DNA of 64,000 bases from Hymenobacter psoromatis (GCA_001596155.1 CP014771.1:1736001-1800000); one strand, 5' to 3'. Shown: positions 34,170-43,434, counted from the first letter of the stretch. Program-made: numbers and translations. The notes: generated from the letters alone by a model not told the origin.

Positions 34170-34579
34170 ACAGCCTTGCGCAGCTCGTCGGGCTCGAAAA
34201 TGCGGGCCACTTTGCGTTTGCGCTCGACCAGCTGGAAGGTGGCGCGGTCCTGGCTTTCGCTCCAATAAATATCGGAGATGAGGCCCCGGTGGGCCGGCTG
34301 GCCGGGGGTAGGGCGCACTTCCTCCACCAAATCGCCGAAGCCGAAGGGCGGCTTATTGTAGAGCTCCTTGAACAGCTCGCCGCGCACCAAAAACTGCTGC
34401 TCGTCGTAGCGCAGCGTTATCCAGTCGCTGTCGTCGTCGAGGTCACTCACCTTCTCAAACACCTTGCCCACCGGCTCTAGCAACTCAAACGAGCGGCGGT
34501 TGGCGGGGTGCAGGTAGCGGTAGCCGTAGTTGGGCGACCAGGCATATAAACCAAAAACAACGGGACGAGGACGGGGCAT
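34166..34579 (-). CDS. Hypothetical protein
   Basis: 137 residues, soluble, without signal or recognised motif. Segments such as VVFGLYAWSPNYGYRYLHPA, ITLRYDEQQFLVRGELFKEL and GLISDIYWSESQDRATFQLV suggest a beta-rich fold of the kind conserved in Hymenobacter relatives. The final Val and the stop lie in a dispersed repeat. From 34580 to 34854 I see no gene. Confidence 0.55.
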   Translation of the reverse strand: MPRPRPVVFGLYAWSPNYGYRYLHPANRRSFELLEPVGKVFEKVSDLDDDSDWITLRYDEQQFLVRGELFKELYNKPPFGFGDLVEEVRPTPGQPAHRGLISDIYWSESQDRATFQLVERKRKVARIFEPDELRKAV

Positions 34580-34854
34580 GTAAGCTTATGGGGGTAGGCG
34601 CAGCGCAAAGCTAAAACCCCAAACCCGGCCTGCGGGTTGCCCGGCATCAAAAACCAATCCGCTCCTGGCGGGCAGCAGAAAAATCAGCTTGCCTAATCCC
34701 TCAGCCGCGCCTGGTAGTTTTTCTACCCCCGCTTCGGGCGGCCACCAAGCTGGCTAGCATATCCTAATCTGCTTAGCCGCGTAAGAGGGTCATTAATTTG
34801 CTGGCCGCGCCAGCTGGGCTCACCATAGAAGCCCGCGCGCGCCGGCTTCTATCT

Positions 34855-36735
34855 ATGCCTCCCTCCACTTTACCTAAAGCTAAACCCGCCGCTAAAGCAG
34901 CGGTTTCCCCTACCCCCCCTAAGCCAGCCGAAGCCCCGGCCGCGCCCGTCGTGGCAGCCCCCGTACGCGATGGTTTTGGGGCCCTACCCCACCCCGGCGG
35001 CACCACCTTTCGGGTGTGGGCCCCGGCCGCGAGCGCCGTTTCGGTAATCGGCACTTTCAACGACTGGGATAAGACCAAGAACCCTTTGCAGGCCGAAGGC
35101 GATGGCAACTGGGCCGCCGACCTGCCCGCCAAGCCCGGCGATGGCTACAAATACGTGCTGCAAACGCCCAGCGGCGAGCTCACCCGCAACGACCCCTACG
35201 CCCGGTCCGTGACCAACTCGGCGGGCCATTCGCTGGTGTTTGACCCCGCCGATTTTGACTGGGAAGGCGAAAATTTTCAGATGCCGGCCTGGAACGACCT
35301 CGTTATCTACGAGTTGCACGTCGGTACTTTCAACGTGAAAGAAGTGGGCCACCCCGGCACGTTTCGCGACGTGATAGCGCGGCTCGACTACCTGCAGGGC
35401 CTGGGCGTGAACTGCATCGAGATTATGCCGGCCACTGAGTTTCCGGGCGCTTATTCGTGGGGCTACAACCCGTCGAACCCGTTTGCGCTGGAAAGCGACT
35501 ACGGCGGGCCGGAGGCCTTCCGCGAGCTGGTGAAGGCGGCGCACCAGCACGGCATCGCGGTGGTGCTCGATGTGGTATACAATCACTTTGGCCCCGGCGA
35601 CCTCGATTTGTGGCAGTTTGATGGCTGGAGCGAAAACGACGGCGGCGGCATCTATTTCTATAACGACTGGCGAGGCGAAACGCCCTGGGGCCACAACCGG
35701 CCCGACTATGGCCGCCCCGAAGTGCGCCGCTACATTCTGGACAATGCCCTGATGTGGCTCGAAGACTACCACTGCGACGGCCTGCGCATGGATGCTATTG
35801 CCTTCGTGCGCAACGTGCACGGCGAGGAAGACCCCGGCGCCGACCTGCCCGACGGCTGGAGCCTGATGCGTTGGATAAACGAGGAAATCAAAGCCCGCCA
35901 GCCCTGGAAAATCACCATCGCCGAAGACCTGCGCTCCAACCCCGCCATCACGGGGGAAACGGAGCAGGGCGGCGAGGGCTTTTCGGCGCAGTGGTCGGCC
36001 TCGTTTATTTACCCGGTGCACGAGGCGCTCACGGCCTATTCGGATGCCGACCGCGATATGAACGCCCTGAGCCACGCTATTTGCACGGCGTATAATGGCG
36101 ATGCTTTCCAGCGCATTATCTACACGGAGAGCCACGACGAGGTGGCCAACGGCAAGAGCCGCCTGCCCGAGGAAATAATGCCCGGCGACGCGGAGAATTA
36201 CTTTGCCAAAAAGCGCACCGTGCTGGGCGCGGCGCTGGTGCTCACCGCGCCCGGCATTCCGATGCTGTTTCAGGGCCAGGAGTTTCTCGCGCCCGGCGCT
36301 TTCAACGATACGGAGCCGCTGGAGTGGGACTGGGCAGAGGCGCACGGCGGCCTCACGCAGCTTTACCGCGACCTTATTGCGCTGCGGCGCGACCTGCGCG
36401 GCGTGACGCTGGGCCTGCGCGGCCAGGGCTGCCACGTGTTCCACATCAACAACAGCGACAAGATTATTGCCTTCGCCCGCTGGGATGGCAGCCCCGAGGA
36501 TGCGACGGTCGTCGTCGTCAACTTCGCCAACCAGGCGCACCAGGGCTATACCATCGGCCTGCCAGCCGGCGGCAACTGGAAGGTGCGCTTCAACTCGGAC
36601 TGGGAAGGCTACGACGCCGATTTCAGCGATTTTCCTTCCCTGGGCACCGATGCCGTGGCGGGAGACTACGACGGCTACGGCCAGCACGGCAGCATCGCCC
36701 TGGGGCCATACGCGGCCGTGATTCTATCGCGCTAG
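34855..36735 (+). CDS. GH13 alpha-amylase family protein, branching-enzyme type
   Basis: 626 residues from the ATG at 34855; a TTG further upstream is less likely. A Pro/Ala-rich leader (about 1-40) precedes a CBM48 domain (GTTFRVWAPAASAVSVIGTF then NDWDKTKNPL). The GH13 barrel has DVVYNHFGPG (region I), GLRMDAIAFV with the nucleophile Asp near 312 (II), TIAEDLRSN with the acid/base Glu near 356 (III) and ESHDE with the transition-state Asp near 426 (IV). It is likely a 1,4-alpha-glucan branching enzyme or a close trehalohydrolase-like relative. A glycogen synthase gene lies nearby, which supports glycogen metabolism. Confidence 0.85.
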   Translation: MPPSTLPKAKPAAKAAVSPTPPKPAEAPAAPVVAAPVRDGFGALPHPGGTTFRVWAPAASAVSVIGTFNDWDKTKNPLQAEGDGNWAADLPAKPGDGYKYVLQTPSGELTRNDPYARSVTNSAGHSLVFDPADFDWEGENFQMPAWNDLVIYELHVGTFNVKEVGHPGTFRDVIARLDYLQGLGVNCIEIMPATEFPGAYSWGYNPSNPFALESDYGGPEAFRELVKAAHQHGIAVVLDVVYNHFGPGDLDLWQFDGWSENDGGGIYFYNDWRGETPWGHNRPDYGRPEVRRYILDNALMWLEDYHCDGLRMDAIAFVRNVHGEEDPGADLPDGWSLMRWINEEIKARQPWKITIAEDLRSNPAITGETEQGGEGFSAQWSASFIYPVHEALTAYSDADRDMNALSHAICTAYNGDAFQRIIYTESHDEVANGKSRLPEEIMPGDAENYFAKKRTVLGAALVLTAPGIPMLFQGQEFLAPGAFNDTEPLEWDWAEAHGGLTQLYRDLIALRRDLRGVTLGLRGQGCHVFHINNSDKIIAFARWDGSPEDATVVVVNFANQAHQGYTIGLPAGGNWKVRFNSDWEGYDADFSDFPSLGTDAVAGDYDGYGQHGSIALGPYAAVILSR

Positions 36736-36826
36736 CGCAAGGTTTCGCGAAGTAAAAAGAGGTTCCGCAGGGTTTGACATAACGTCAACCTTGCGGAACC
36801 TCTTTTTACTTCGCGAAACCTTGCGC
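36735..36826. repeat. Inverted repeat between convergent GH13 and nitroreductase genes
   Basis: Arms 36735-36769 and 36792-36826 are perfectly complementary over 35 bp, with a 22-bp spacer. The left arm starts on the last base of the GH13 stop, and the right arm ends 1 bp before the nitroreductase stop. It is of the same type as 3161-3267. Here it could serve as a bidirectional terminator. Confidence 0.85.
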
Positions 36827-36827
36827 G

Positions 36828-37457
36828 CTAAACCGGTGCCTGGTCGTAGCGCTCCTCGGCGGGCTGGGGCCAGCCGCCCTCAAACATAAACTCGGCCAGC
36901 GGCTTGCGGACGCGGGGCGCTGTTTCGCGCTCGCGCAGGGCTTCGGGCAGCTGGTCGGGGTTGCCGGGATAGCCGATGGTGAACACGGCTACCGGGTTGT
37001 AGCCGTCGGGAATGGCGAAAGCCGTGCGGGCGGCTTCGGCGGAGAAGCCGGCCATTTGGTGAATTTGCAGACCCAGTTCTACGGCCTGGATAGCCAGCGT
37101 TGCCACGGCCTGGCCCACGTCGTGGGTAGCCCAGGCATTGGGGTTGCTGTCGTGCGAGAACGTGGTTTTGGCGATGCTGATGGCCAGCACGGGCGCTTCC
37201 TTTACCCAAACCTGGTTGAAGGGAGCCAGCGTGCCCAGGATTTTTTGGTACGCCTCGGGGCTGCTCGCCTTGCTGCCCACGATAAAGCGCCAGGGCTGCT
37301 CGCCAAAGCACGAAGCGGCCGAGCCGGCGGCGGTAAAGAGCTGCTGCAACGCCTCGGCCGGCACGGGCTGGGCGGTGTAGGCGCGCGGGCTGCGGCGCTG
37401 CGTCAACTGGGGCAGAATGGGGTACTCGGGCGTGAGCACGTTGGTGAAGTCTGACAT
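36828..37457 (-). CDS. Nitroreductase family protein
   Basis: 209 residues, FMN-dependent nitroreductase fold. RRSPRAYTAQPV (22-33) carries the FMN phosphate-binding Arg-Ser-x-Arg; SAASCFGEQPWRFIVG, DVGQAVATLAIQAVELGL and FTIGYPG are the other conserved blocks. It would reduce nitro compounds or quinones with NAD(P)H. It is convergent with the GH13 gene and divergent from the glycogen synthase gene. Confidence 0.88.
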   Translation of the reverse strand: MSDFTNVLTPEYPILPQLTQRRSPRAYTAQPVPAEALQQLFTAAGSAASCFGEQPWRFIVGSKASSPEAYQKILGTLAPFNQVWVKEAPVLAISIAKTTFSHDSNPNAWATHDVGQAVATLAIQAVELGLQIHQMAGFSAEAARTAFAIPDGYNPVAVFTIGYPGNPDQLPEALRERETAPRVRKPLAEFMFEGGWPQPAEERYDQAPV

Positions 37458-37565
37458 AAAAAAGGAATGGAATGCACCAGTCTAAAGCGCGGCGGCAAAC
37501 GTATTGTTTTGGGTCATAACTCCTCGCCCACCGATTTCGGGTTGTTGATTAAACGCGCGGGCGCT

Positions 37566-37573
37566 TACCTTTC
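37566..37573 (+). promoter_or_regulatory. -7-like box for glycogen synthase
   Basis: TACCTTTC, one base from TAnnTTTG, 32 bp upstream of the ATG at 37606. Confidence 0.4.
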
Positions 37574-37605
37574 GCCCCTTATTCCTACCCCCCTTCTCCT
37601 CGCTT

Positions 37606-39444
37606 ATGCAGCCGCAATCTTCCGCGCCCGAAGCTTTATTCCCCGATTCTTTGCTCATTGAAGTAGCCTGGGAGGTATGCAACCAGGTGGGCGGCATCTA
37701 CACGGTTATTCGCTCGAAGGTGCCGGCCACGATGCCGGCCTGGGGCGGGCGCTACTGCCTGCTGGGGCCGTATTTTCCGCAGATGGCTCAGGGCGAATTT
37801 GAGGGCTACGACGACGACCAGCTGGCCGGCATGAACGACCCCTACGCCACGGCCGTGCGCACGCTGCGCGCTCAGGGCATGGATATTTGCCTCGGGGTGT
37901 GGCTCGTGACGGGCCGGCCGCGCACGGTGCTCATCAACCCATTTCAGAAATACGACGAGCTGGCGACGCTGAAAAGCGACCTCTGGCGCGACCACAAGAT
38001 TCCGGCCCCTGACAACGACGATTTGCTGCACCAGGTCATTGCTTTTGGGCACCTGGCCACGCAGTTTATCGAAACCGTGGCCCGCCAAACGGTGGACCAG
38101 TGGCGGATAATCGGGCACTTTCACGAGTGGATGACGGGGGTAGCGATTCCCGAATTGCGCCGCCGCCAGGTGCCAGTGCACTTGCTTTTTACGACGCACG
38201 CCACGCTGCTGGGCCGCTACCTGGCCATGAACGACCCCAATTTTTACGACAACCTGATGCTGGTGGATTGGCGCGCGCAGGCCCGGAGCTTCAACATCGA
38301 GCCGGCCGTGAGCATGGAGCGCGCCGCTGCCCACGGCAGTCACGTGTTTACCACAGTGAGCGAGCTGACGGTGCGCGAGTGCATCTATTTATTGGATAGA
38401 ATTCCCGATGCGGTGCTGCCGAATGGCTTGAACATCGAGCGCTTCGTGGCCCTGCACGAATTTCAGAATTTGCACAAGCTCTACAAGGATAAAATCCATG
38501 AGTTTGTGATGGCGCACTTTTTCCAGAGCTATTCTTTCGACCTCGACCAGACGATTTACCTCTTTACCTCGGGCCGCTACGAGTATCATAACAAGGGTTT
38601 TGACCTGACGCTGGAAGCCCTGGCGCGCCTCAACCACCGCTTGCAACAGAGCGGGCTGACGGGGCAGGTCGTAATGTTTTTCATCACCAAGCGGCCCTAC
38701 ACCAGCATCAACCCGCTGGTGCTGCAAAGCCGCGCCCAGCTGGAGGAGGTGCGCCAGACCTGCCGCGCCATTGAGGAGCAGGTGGGCGAGCGGCTGTTTT
38801 ATGCCGCCGCCGCCAGCCAGGACCACCGCCTGCCCGACCTCGACAGCATGGTGGACGACTACTGGAAGCTGCGCTACCGCCGCGGCCTGCAAAGCTGGAA
38901 AACCTCGGCCCTACCCTCCGTTATTACCCACAACCTGGTGAATGACCAGGACGATGACATCCTGAATTTCGTGCGCAAGGCCAACCTGGTCAACAACAAG
39001 CACGACCGGGTAAAAATCGTGTATCACCCTGATTTCGTGAGCACTACCTCGCCGTTGTTTGGCATGGACTACGGGCAGTTCGTGCGGGGCTGCCACCTGG
39101 GCGTGTTTCCGAGCTACTACGAGCCCTGGGGCTACACCCCGCTGGAGTGCGTGGCCCGCGGCGTGCCGGCCGTGACGAGCGACCTCTCCGGCTTTGGCGA
39201 CTACGTGCAGAAAAACGTGCCCGACCACGAGGAAAAAGGCATTTTCGTGGTGCGCCGCCAGGAGCGCAGCTTCGACCAGGCCGCCGAGGAGCTGACCGAC
39301 ATGCTCTGGAACTTCGTGGTGCTGAGCCGCCGCGAGCGCATCAGCCAGCGCAACCGCGTGGAAAGCTCCGCCGATATTTTTGACTGGAAAAACCTGCGGG
39401 TTTATTACGACCGGGCGTATGCGCTGGCGCTGGAGCGGCAATAA
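37606..39444 (+). CDS. GT3-type glycogen synthase
   Basis: 612 residues. It resembles eukaryotic glycogen synthase (GT3) rather than bacterial GlgA: the N-terminus reads LLIEVAWEVCNQVGGIYTVI, the motif that binds UDP-glucose in GYS enzymes, and YLFTSGRYEYHNKGFDLTLE and the C-terminal FPSYYEPWGYTPLECV (with the E-x7-E pair) fit as well. It extends alpha-1,4-glucan from UDP-glucose in the cytoplasm. It is preceded by a TACCTTTC box and followed by an inverted repeat. Confidence 0.9.
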   Translation: MQPQSSAPEALFPDSLLIEVAWEVCNQVGGIYTVIRSKVPATMPAWGGRYCLLGPYFPQMAQGEFEGYDDDQLAGMNDPYATAVRTLRAQGMDICLGVWLVTGRPRTVLINPFQKYDELATLKSDLWRDHKIPAPDNDDLLHQVIAFGHLATQFIETVARQTVDQWRIIGHFHEWMTGVAIPELRRRQVPVHLLFTTHATLLGRYLAMNDPNFYDNLMLVDWRAQARSFNIEPAVSMERAAAHGSHVFTTVSELTVRECIYLLDRIPDAVLPNGLNIERFVALHEFQNLHKLYKDKIHEFVMAHFFQSYSFDLDQTIYLFTSGRYEYHNKGFDLTLEALARLNHRLQQSGLTGQVVMFFITKRPYTSINPLVLQSRAQLEEVRQTCRAIEEQVGERLFYAAAASQDHRLPDLDSMVDDYWKLRYRRGLQSWKTSALPSVITHNLVNDQDDDILNFVRKANLVNNKHDRVKIVYHPDFVSTTSPLFGMDYGQFVRGCHLGVFPSYYEPWGYTPLECVARGVPAVTSDLSGFGDYVQKNVPDHEEKGIFVVRRQERSFDQAAEELTDMLWNFVVLSRRERISQRNRVESSADIFDWKNLRVYYDRAYALALERQ

Positions 39445-39463
39445 GCAAGTGGGAATTGGAAAT

Positions 39464-39568
39464 TCTGTCATTACGAGCAAAGCGAAGCAATCGCACCTGA
39501 ACGACACTCACGCCGTTCGTTCGGCTATCGTGCGGGTGCAATTGCTTCGCTTTGCGCGCAATGACAGA
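39464..39568. repeat. Inverted repeat after glycogen synthase
   Basis: Arms 39464-39497 and 39535-39568 match at 31 of 34 positions (TGTCATT...GCAAAGCGAAGCAA). The spacer is 37 bp. It is of the same type as 55447-55549 (TGTCATTGCGAGGA...GAAGCAATC). The arm ends 9 bp before the DUF4198 start. Confidence 0.8.
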
Positions 39569-39577
39569 CGATTGATA

Positions 39578-40456
39578 ATGCGCAAATCCCTACCCCTCCT
39601 GCTGCTCCTGCCCGCCGCCGCCCTGGCCCACGAGTTCTGGCTACAACCGGCCAGCTACCACGTAACCGTGGGCGCGGCTGTGCCTGTCAGGCTATTGGTG
39701 GGCGAAAACTTCGCGGGCACCAGTTGGGCGCGGCCCACGCGCCGGGTGCGGCGCTTCGTGCGCTTCGGCCCTACCCCCCTCGATTCGGCCGACCTGCGCC
39801 CCGCGCTGCTGGCCGACTCGCTGGCCCCGGCCCTGCGCTGCCCCGCGCCGGGCACGCACGTAGTCGCCCTCACGAGCCACTTGGCTTATATCGAGCTGCC
39901 GGCCGCCCAGTTCACCGCTTATTTGCGCGAGGAAGGCCTGAGCCTCGCCCTGCGCCAGCGCCAGGAAGCCGACGAAAGCACCACCAAGCCCGGCCGCGAG
40001 GCCTACCACCGCTGCGCCAAGGCGCTGCTATTAGCTACCCGTGGCGCCGCCCTACCCCCCGCTGCCGCCGACACGGGCTATCGCCGCGTGCTGGGCCTGC
40101 CGCTGGAGCTGGTGCCCGAGCAAAACCCCTACCGCCTGCGCCCCGGCGCCGCCCTCACGGTGCGGGTGCTGAGCCAGGGGCGGCCGGTGCCGAGCGCGCA
40201 GGTGCAGGTGTGGCACCCTACCCCCCTGACGGGGCCGCATCGCACACCCACGCCAGGGCCGCCGACCGTCACCCGTTTCGCTACTTATTCCAATGCCCAG
40301 GGGCGGGTGCTGCTGCGCCTGCCCGACGCCGGCCCCTACCTGCTGACCACGGTGCGCATGGAGGCCGCGCCCGCCGCCCTCGCCAGCCGCGCCGATTGGC
40401 TGAGTACGTGGGCCTCGCTTACCTTTGGAGGGCCGAAAACAGTAGCCGCCCCCTGA
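39578..40456 (+). CDS. Exported DUF4198-like protein
   Basis: 292 residues from the ATG at 39578. A signal peptide (about 1-17, ending AALA) is followed by HEFWLQPASYHVTVGAAVPV, the classic N-terminus of DUF4198 proteins. These are periplasmic, often linked to metal uptake (nickel or cobalt transport). The His right after cleavage could be a metal ligand. A second beta-sandwich near 200-270 ends the protein. No transporter is adjacent, so the role is open. Confidence 0.75.
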   Translation: MRKSLPLLLLLPAAALAHEFWLQPASYHVTVGAAVPVRLLVGENFAGTSWARPTRRVRRFVRFGPTPLDSADLRPALLADSLAPALRCPAPGTHVVALTSHLAYIELPAAQFTAYLREEGLSLALRQRQEADESTTKPGREAYHRCAKALLLATRGAALPPAAADTGYRRVLGLPLELVPEQNPYRLRPGAALTVRVLSQGRPVPSAQVQVWHPTPLTGPHRTPTPGPPTVTRFATYSNAQGRVLLRLPDAGPYLLTTVRMEAAPAALASRADWLSTWASLTFGGPKTVAAP

Positions 40457-40535
40457 ACCCAATTGGTTGATGCTGGTCAATTCGTTCAGGATGAGCCGGG
40501 GGCAAAGGTTCATTTCACGTTCTGCATTTTATCGC

Positions 40536-40543
40536 TACCTTCG
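40536..40543 (+). promoter_or_regulatory. -7-like box upstream of the STAS gene
   Basis: TACCTTCG, one mismatch to TAnnTTTG, 40 bp before the ATG at 40584. Confidence 0.4.
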
Positions 40544-40583
40544 CCATCCAGCACGTAATTCTCCATCTCCCGCCGCGGTTTTT

Positions 40584-40958
40584 ATGAAATACTCCATTGA
40601 TAAGAAAGAGAGCTATACTGTCATCACAATTGATGAAAAGAAGCTCGATACGACCGTTGCGCCTGACCTGAAATCGGAGTTTGTTAAGCTCAACGCGGAA
40701 GGCAGCAACAACCTGATACTCGACCTGCAAAACGTAAAATACACCGATTCGTCGGGGCTTAGCAGCATCCTCATTGCCAACCGGCTCTGCAACTCGACAG
40801 GCGGGCTGTTGGTGCTCACCGGCCTGCAAGACCACGTGCTTAAGCTCATCACCATCAGCAAGCTCGAGTCGGTACTGCATATTCTGCCTACGGTGGAAGA
40901 AGGCATCGACCGCATCTTTTTGCACTCCATTGAGCGCGATTTGACGGACAAGGAATAG
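40584..40958 (+). CDS. STAS-domain anti-sigma-factor antagonist
   Basis: 124 residues from the ATG at 40584. The STAS core is LILDLQNVKYTDSSGLSSIL, in which the first Ser after Asp is the phosphorylatable residue of SpoIIAA-like proteins. It would release a sigma factor by binding an anti-sigma kinase. It is followed by RNase Z after an inverted repeat, a pairing seen in other Bacteroidota. Confidence 0.85.
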   Translation: MKYSIDKKESYTVITIDEKKLDTTVAPDLKSEFVKLNAEGSNNLILDLQNVKYTDSSGLSSILIANRLCNSTGGLLVLTGLQDHVLKLITISKLESVLHILPTVEEGIDRIFLHSIERDLTDKE

Positions 40959-40991
40959 ATTTATCTGGGCCGCTGCCTTTATGCGGCGCAT

Positions 40992-41068
40992 AGCCGTTAG
41001 CTGTTGGCTGTTAGCTTTTTGTCGGTTAGACGAAAGTTGGCGCTGGCAGCTAACGGCTGCTTTTTTTT
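40992..41068. repeat. Inverted repeat with T run between STAS gene and rnz
   Basis: AGCCGTTAGCTG (40992-41003) and its complement (41047-41058), followed by a T-run (41061-41068). A second, looser pair around GCTGTTAGCTTTTT recurs near 41090-41110. It can terminate STAS transcription. Confidence 0.6.
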
Positions 41069-41129
41069 CATAACCTGTTAGCGCCTGCGAAAAAGCTATA
41101 AGCTAACAGCAACTAGCTAGCAGCTGACA

Positions 41130-42047
41130 ATGCCATTCGAGCTTCAAATATTGGGCAGTGGCTCGGCTACCCCTATGGTGGGCCGCCACCCTACGGCGCA
41201 GATACTATCGGTGGGCGAGGGCCGCTACCTCATCGACTGCGGTGAGGGCACCCAGCTGCGGCTGCTGGAACACCGCCGCCGCCTTAGCTCGCTGCGGGTC
41301 ATTTTTATCTCGCACCTGCACGGCGACCACTACTTCGGGCTGTTTGGGCTGCTGAGCACGCTCAGCTTGCAGGGCCGGCAGGAGCCGCTGGTGGTGGTGG
41401 GCCCGTCCGGCTTGGAGCTGGTGCTCACCACGCAGGCGCTGCACTCGCGAATGCAGCCCAGCTACTCCATCACGTTTGTGCCCGTCGATACGGAGGCGCA
41501 CGCCGTGGTGTATGAGGATGCCCTGGTGCGGGTGTGGTCGCTGCCCATGCGCCACCGCATTCCGTGCAGCGGCTACCTGTTTGAGGAGCAGCCGCGCCGC
41601 GCCAAGCTGGTGAAAGAGCGCCTACCCCCCGGCCTCACGCCCACCGAGCTAAGCCAGCTGGCGCAGGGCCACGACCTGCCCGCCGACCCTGAAAGCGGCC
41701 GCCCGGCCCTGGCCCACGCCGACGTGTCGGTGCCGGCCGCGCCGCCGCGCCGCTATGCCTTCTGCTCCGATACCGTGTACACGCCCGAGCTGGCCGATTT
41801 GGTGCGCGGCGTGGACCTGCTCTACCACGAGGCCACGTTCTTGGACGACCTGCGCGAGCGGGCGGCCACTACCTTTCACAGCACCGCCCGGCAGGCGGCT
41901 CAGCTGGCCCGCGCCGCCGATGCCCACCGCCTGCTCATCGGCCACTTTTCGTCGCGCTACAAGCAGCTGGAAGCCCATTTGCAGGAAGCGCAGGCCGTTT
42001 TCCCGTGGACGGAGCTGGCCACTGAAGGCCTGGAAGTGAGCGTGTAG
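41130..42047 (+). CDS. rnz: Ribonuclease Z
   Basis: 305 residues. It processes tRNA 3' ends. The metallo-beta-lactamase signature HLHGDH (about 64-69) binds the two zincs; GSGSATPMVGRHPTAQ starts the fold and FCSDT gives the further ligand Asp. MRHRIPCSGYLFEE and the C-terminal HSTARQAAQLA and GHFSSRY blocks match the short-form family. Confidence 0.93.
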   Translation: MPFELQILGSGSATPMVGRHPTAQILSVGEGRYLIDCGEGTQLRLLEHRRRLSSLRVIFISHLHGDHYFGLFGLLSTLSLQGRQEPLVVVGPSGLELVLTTQALHSRMQPSYSITFVPVDTEAHAVVYEDALVRVWSLPMRHRIPCSGYLFEEQPRRAKLVKERLPPGLTPTELSQLAQGHDLPADPESGRPALAHADVSVPAAPPRRYAFCSDTVYTPELADLVRGVDLLYHEATFLDDLRERAATTFHSTARQAAQLARAADAHRLLIGHFSSRYKQLEAHLQEAQAVFPWTELATEGLEVSV

Positions 42048-42102
42048 GGTAAGCTTTAAGCAGTCAGTCAAAAGTAATGGTACAAAAAGAACGTCATTCC
42101 AA

Positions 42103-43289
42103 CAGGGCAAAAGCACCAAACGGTTAGTTAGCGTCTGGGGGCTGTGGAGCTAGCTGGCGGAGCAATTGTCGGAGGTAGTCATCATCGCGAGCCGCTTTCT
42201 TGCGCTTGCGTGGCAGACTCATCTTCGTTGGCTCACGTCGTAAGAGGGTGAGAGCCAGCTTGCGTAGGGTAGAGAGGTTGCGCGGGGCGTGGCCCTGGCG
42301 CACCCGGCAGGCATCCTCGGCAAAGGTGACATCCAGGTGCCAGTGCAGGTCGTTTTCGATGCCCCAGTGCCCGCGCACATAGCCCGCCAACTCGCCCGCA
42401 CTCGCTTGCGCCAGCGAGCTCAGGTAGTAGCGCGTACTGTGCTGCTCCCGCCCCTGTTGCCAGCGCCGGGTCTGCACGCAGACCACCGCCGCCAGGCCCG
42501 CCCACTCGGCAGCTTCCTCCACCAGATTCAGGTTCCGGCTCACCCATACCCGGCGTTCCTCGCCGCGGCCGTGGTCTTTTTCGCGGCTCACAAAGGCCGG
42601 CTCCTGCCGCAGTAGCGGGGCAAGGTGGGCCTGCACTTGCTCGAAGAGGGTCCGCTGGTTCTGCTTGAGGGCCAGCACATAATCAGCCCGGCGCTCGACC
42701 AGCGTCGTGGCAATGGCGCGCTGACAGCCGATGGCATCGATGCTCACCACGCTGCCGGCTACCTCCACCAGGTCGAGCACTTGGGGGATGGCCACGAGTT
42801 CGTTGGCTTTGCTGGCCACTTGGGTCTGGGCCAGGCATAGGCGCTGTTCGGTCGCCCAGACGCTGACCAGCTGCACGCTGGCCTGGCGCTGGCCGGGCAG
42901 GCAGGTGCCGCGCACCTGCTTGCCATCGATGGCCAGCTGCTGCCCAGCCAGGACCCGCATAATGTCCTGCCCCCAGTGGGTGAGGCTGGCTTCAAGTTCG
43001 ACGGGATTCAGGCGGCTGAACACGCGCTGCAACGTATAAGACGAGGGGATGCCGGCGGGCAAGCTCAGAAACTGAGCGAGCACGGCCTGTTTGTCGCAGG
43101 CGTAATCATAAATCTGCTCAAAATCTTCGCAATCAGCCAGTAAGCCGCACAGCACCAGCCAAATAATATCGCTTAGCTCGTGTAGACAGCGCCCCTCCAC
43201 CCGATAGTCCGTTACCTGCCAAAAGAAATCCGCTACTTCTTCTTCCATCCCCAAAGGTCGCTAACTTACCTTTTGGTGCTTTTGCCCTG
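42103..43289 (-). mobile_element. Complete ISAs1-family insertion sequence
   Basis: 1187 bp, bounded by inverted terminal repeats that start CAGGGCAAAAGCACCAAA and match at 29 of 31 positions (42103-42133 and 43259-43289). A perfect 10-bp direct repeat, GTCATTCCAA, flanks it (42093-42102 and 43290-43299), the length expected for target duplications of this family. One transposase gene fills it. It lies within the left arm of an intergenic inverted repeat, and intact ends with an identical target duplication suggest a recent insertion. Confidence 0.92.
42124..43254 (-). CDS. ISAs1-family DDE transposase
   Basis: 376 residues. The DUF4096-like N-terminus opens with LHELSDIIWLVLCGLLADCE. The catalytic domain has LAIDGKQVRG (first Asp), VVSIDAIGCQ (second Asp) and YVRGHWGIENDLHWHLDV with the catalytic Glu, all typical of the H-repeat-associated/ISAs1 group. 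The frame is intact, so it may be active. The stop codon overlaps the left terminal repeat. Confidence 0.93.
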   Translation of the reverse strand: MGMEEEVADFFWQVTDYRVEGRCLHELSDIIWLVLCGLLADCEDFEQIYDYACDKQAVLAQFLSLPAGIPSSYTLQRVFSRLNPVELEASLTHWGQDIMRVLAGQQLAIDGKQVRGTCLPGQRQASVQLVSVWATEQRLCLAQTQVASKANELVAIPQVLDLVEVAGSVVSIDAIGCQRAIATTLVERRADYVLALKQNQRTLFEQVQAHLAPLLRQEPAFVSREKDHGRGEERRVWVSRNLNLVEEAAEWAGLAAVVCVQTRRWQQGREQHSTRYYLSSLAQASAGELAGYVRGHWGIENDLHWHLDVTFAEDACRVRQGHAPRNLSTLRKLALTLLRREPTKMSLPRKRKKAARDDDYLRQLLRQLAPQPPDAN

Positions 43290-43434
43290 GTCATTCCAAG
43301 CTTGCCGAGGAATCTCGCTCGCGTCATTCGGGCCTCGTTCCACGACGCACGCGAGATTCCTCGGCAAGCTTGGAATGACGTTCTTTTTATACCATATACT
43401 TTTGCACGAGTACTTAGCTTACCGTTTTAGAAAT

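Larger units (their letters stand above)
42084..43388. repeat. Inverted repeat interrupted by the IS element
   Basis: The left arm (42084-42102, then 43300-43318 across the IS) and the right arm (43351-43388) would be complementary over 38 bp with a 32-bp spacer if the IS is excised. The outer end AAAAAGAACGTCATTCC links it to the argC/argD and carA/carB arms. Confidence 0.8.

Noticed and set aside
34984..36687. 567-residue frame on the minus strand opposite the GH13 gene
   Set aside because: It is exactly antisense to a gene with all GH13 motifs, is unusually His/Val/Gln-rich and has no recognised domain. GC-rich codon use creates such shadows.
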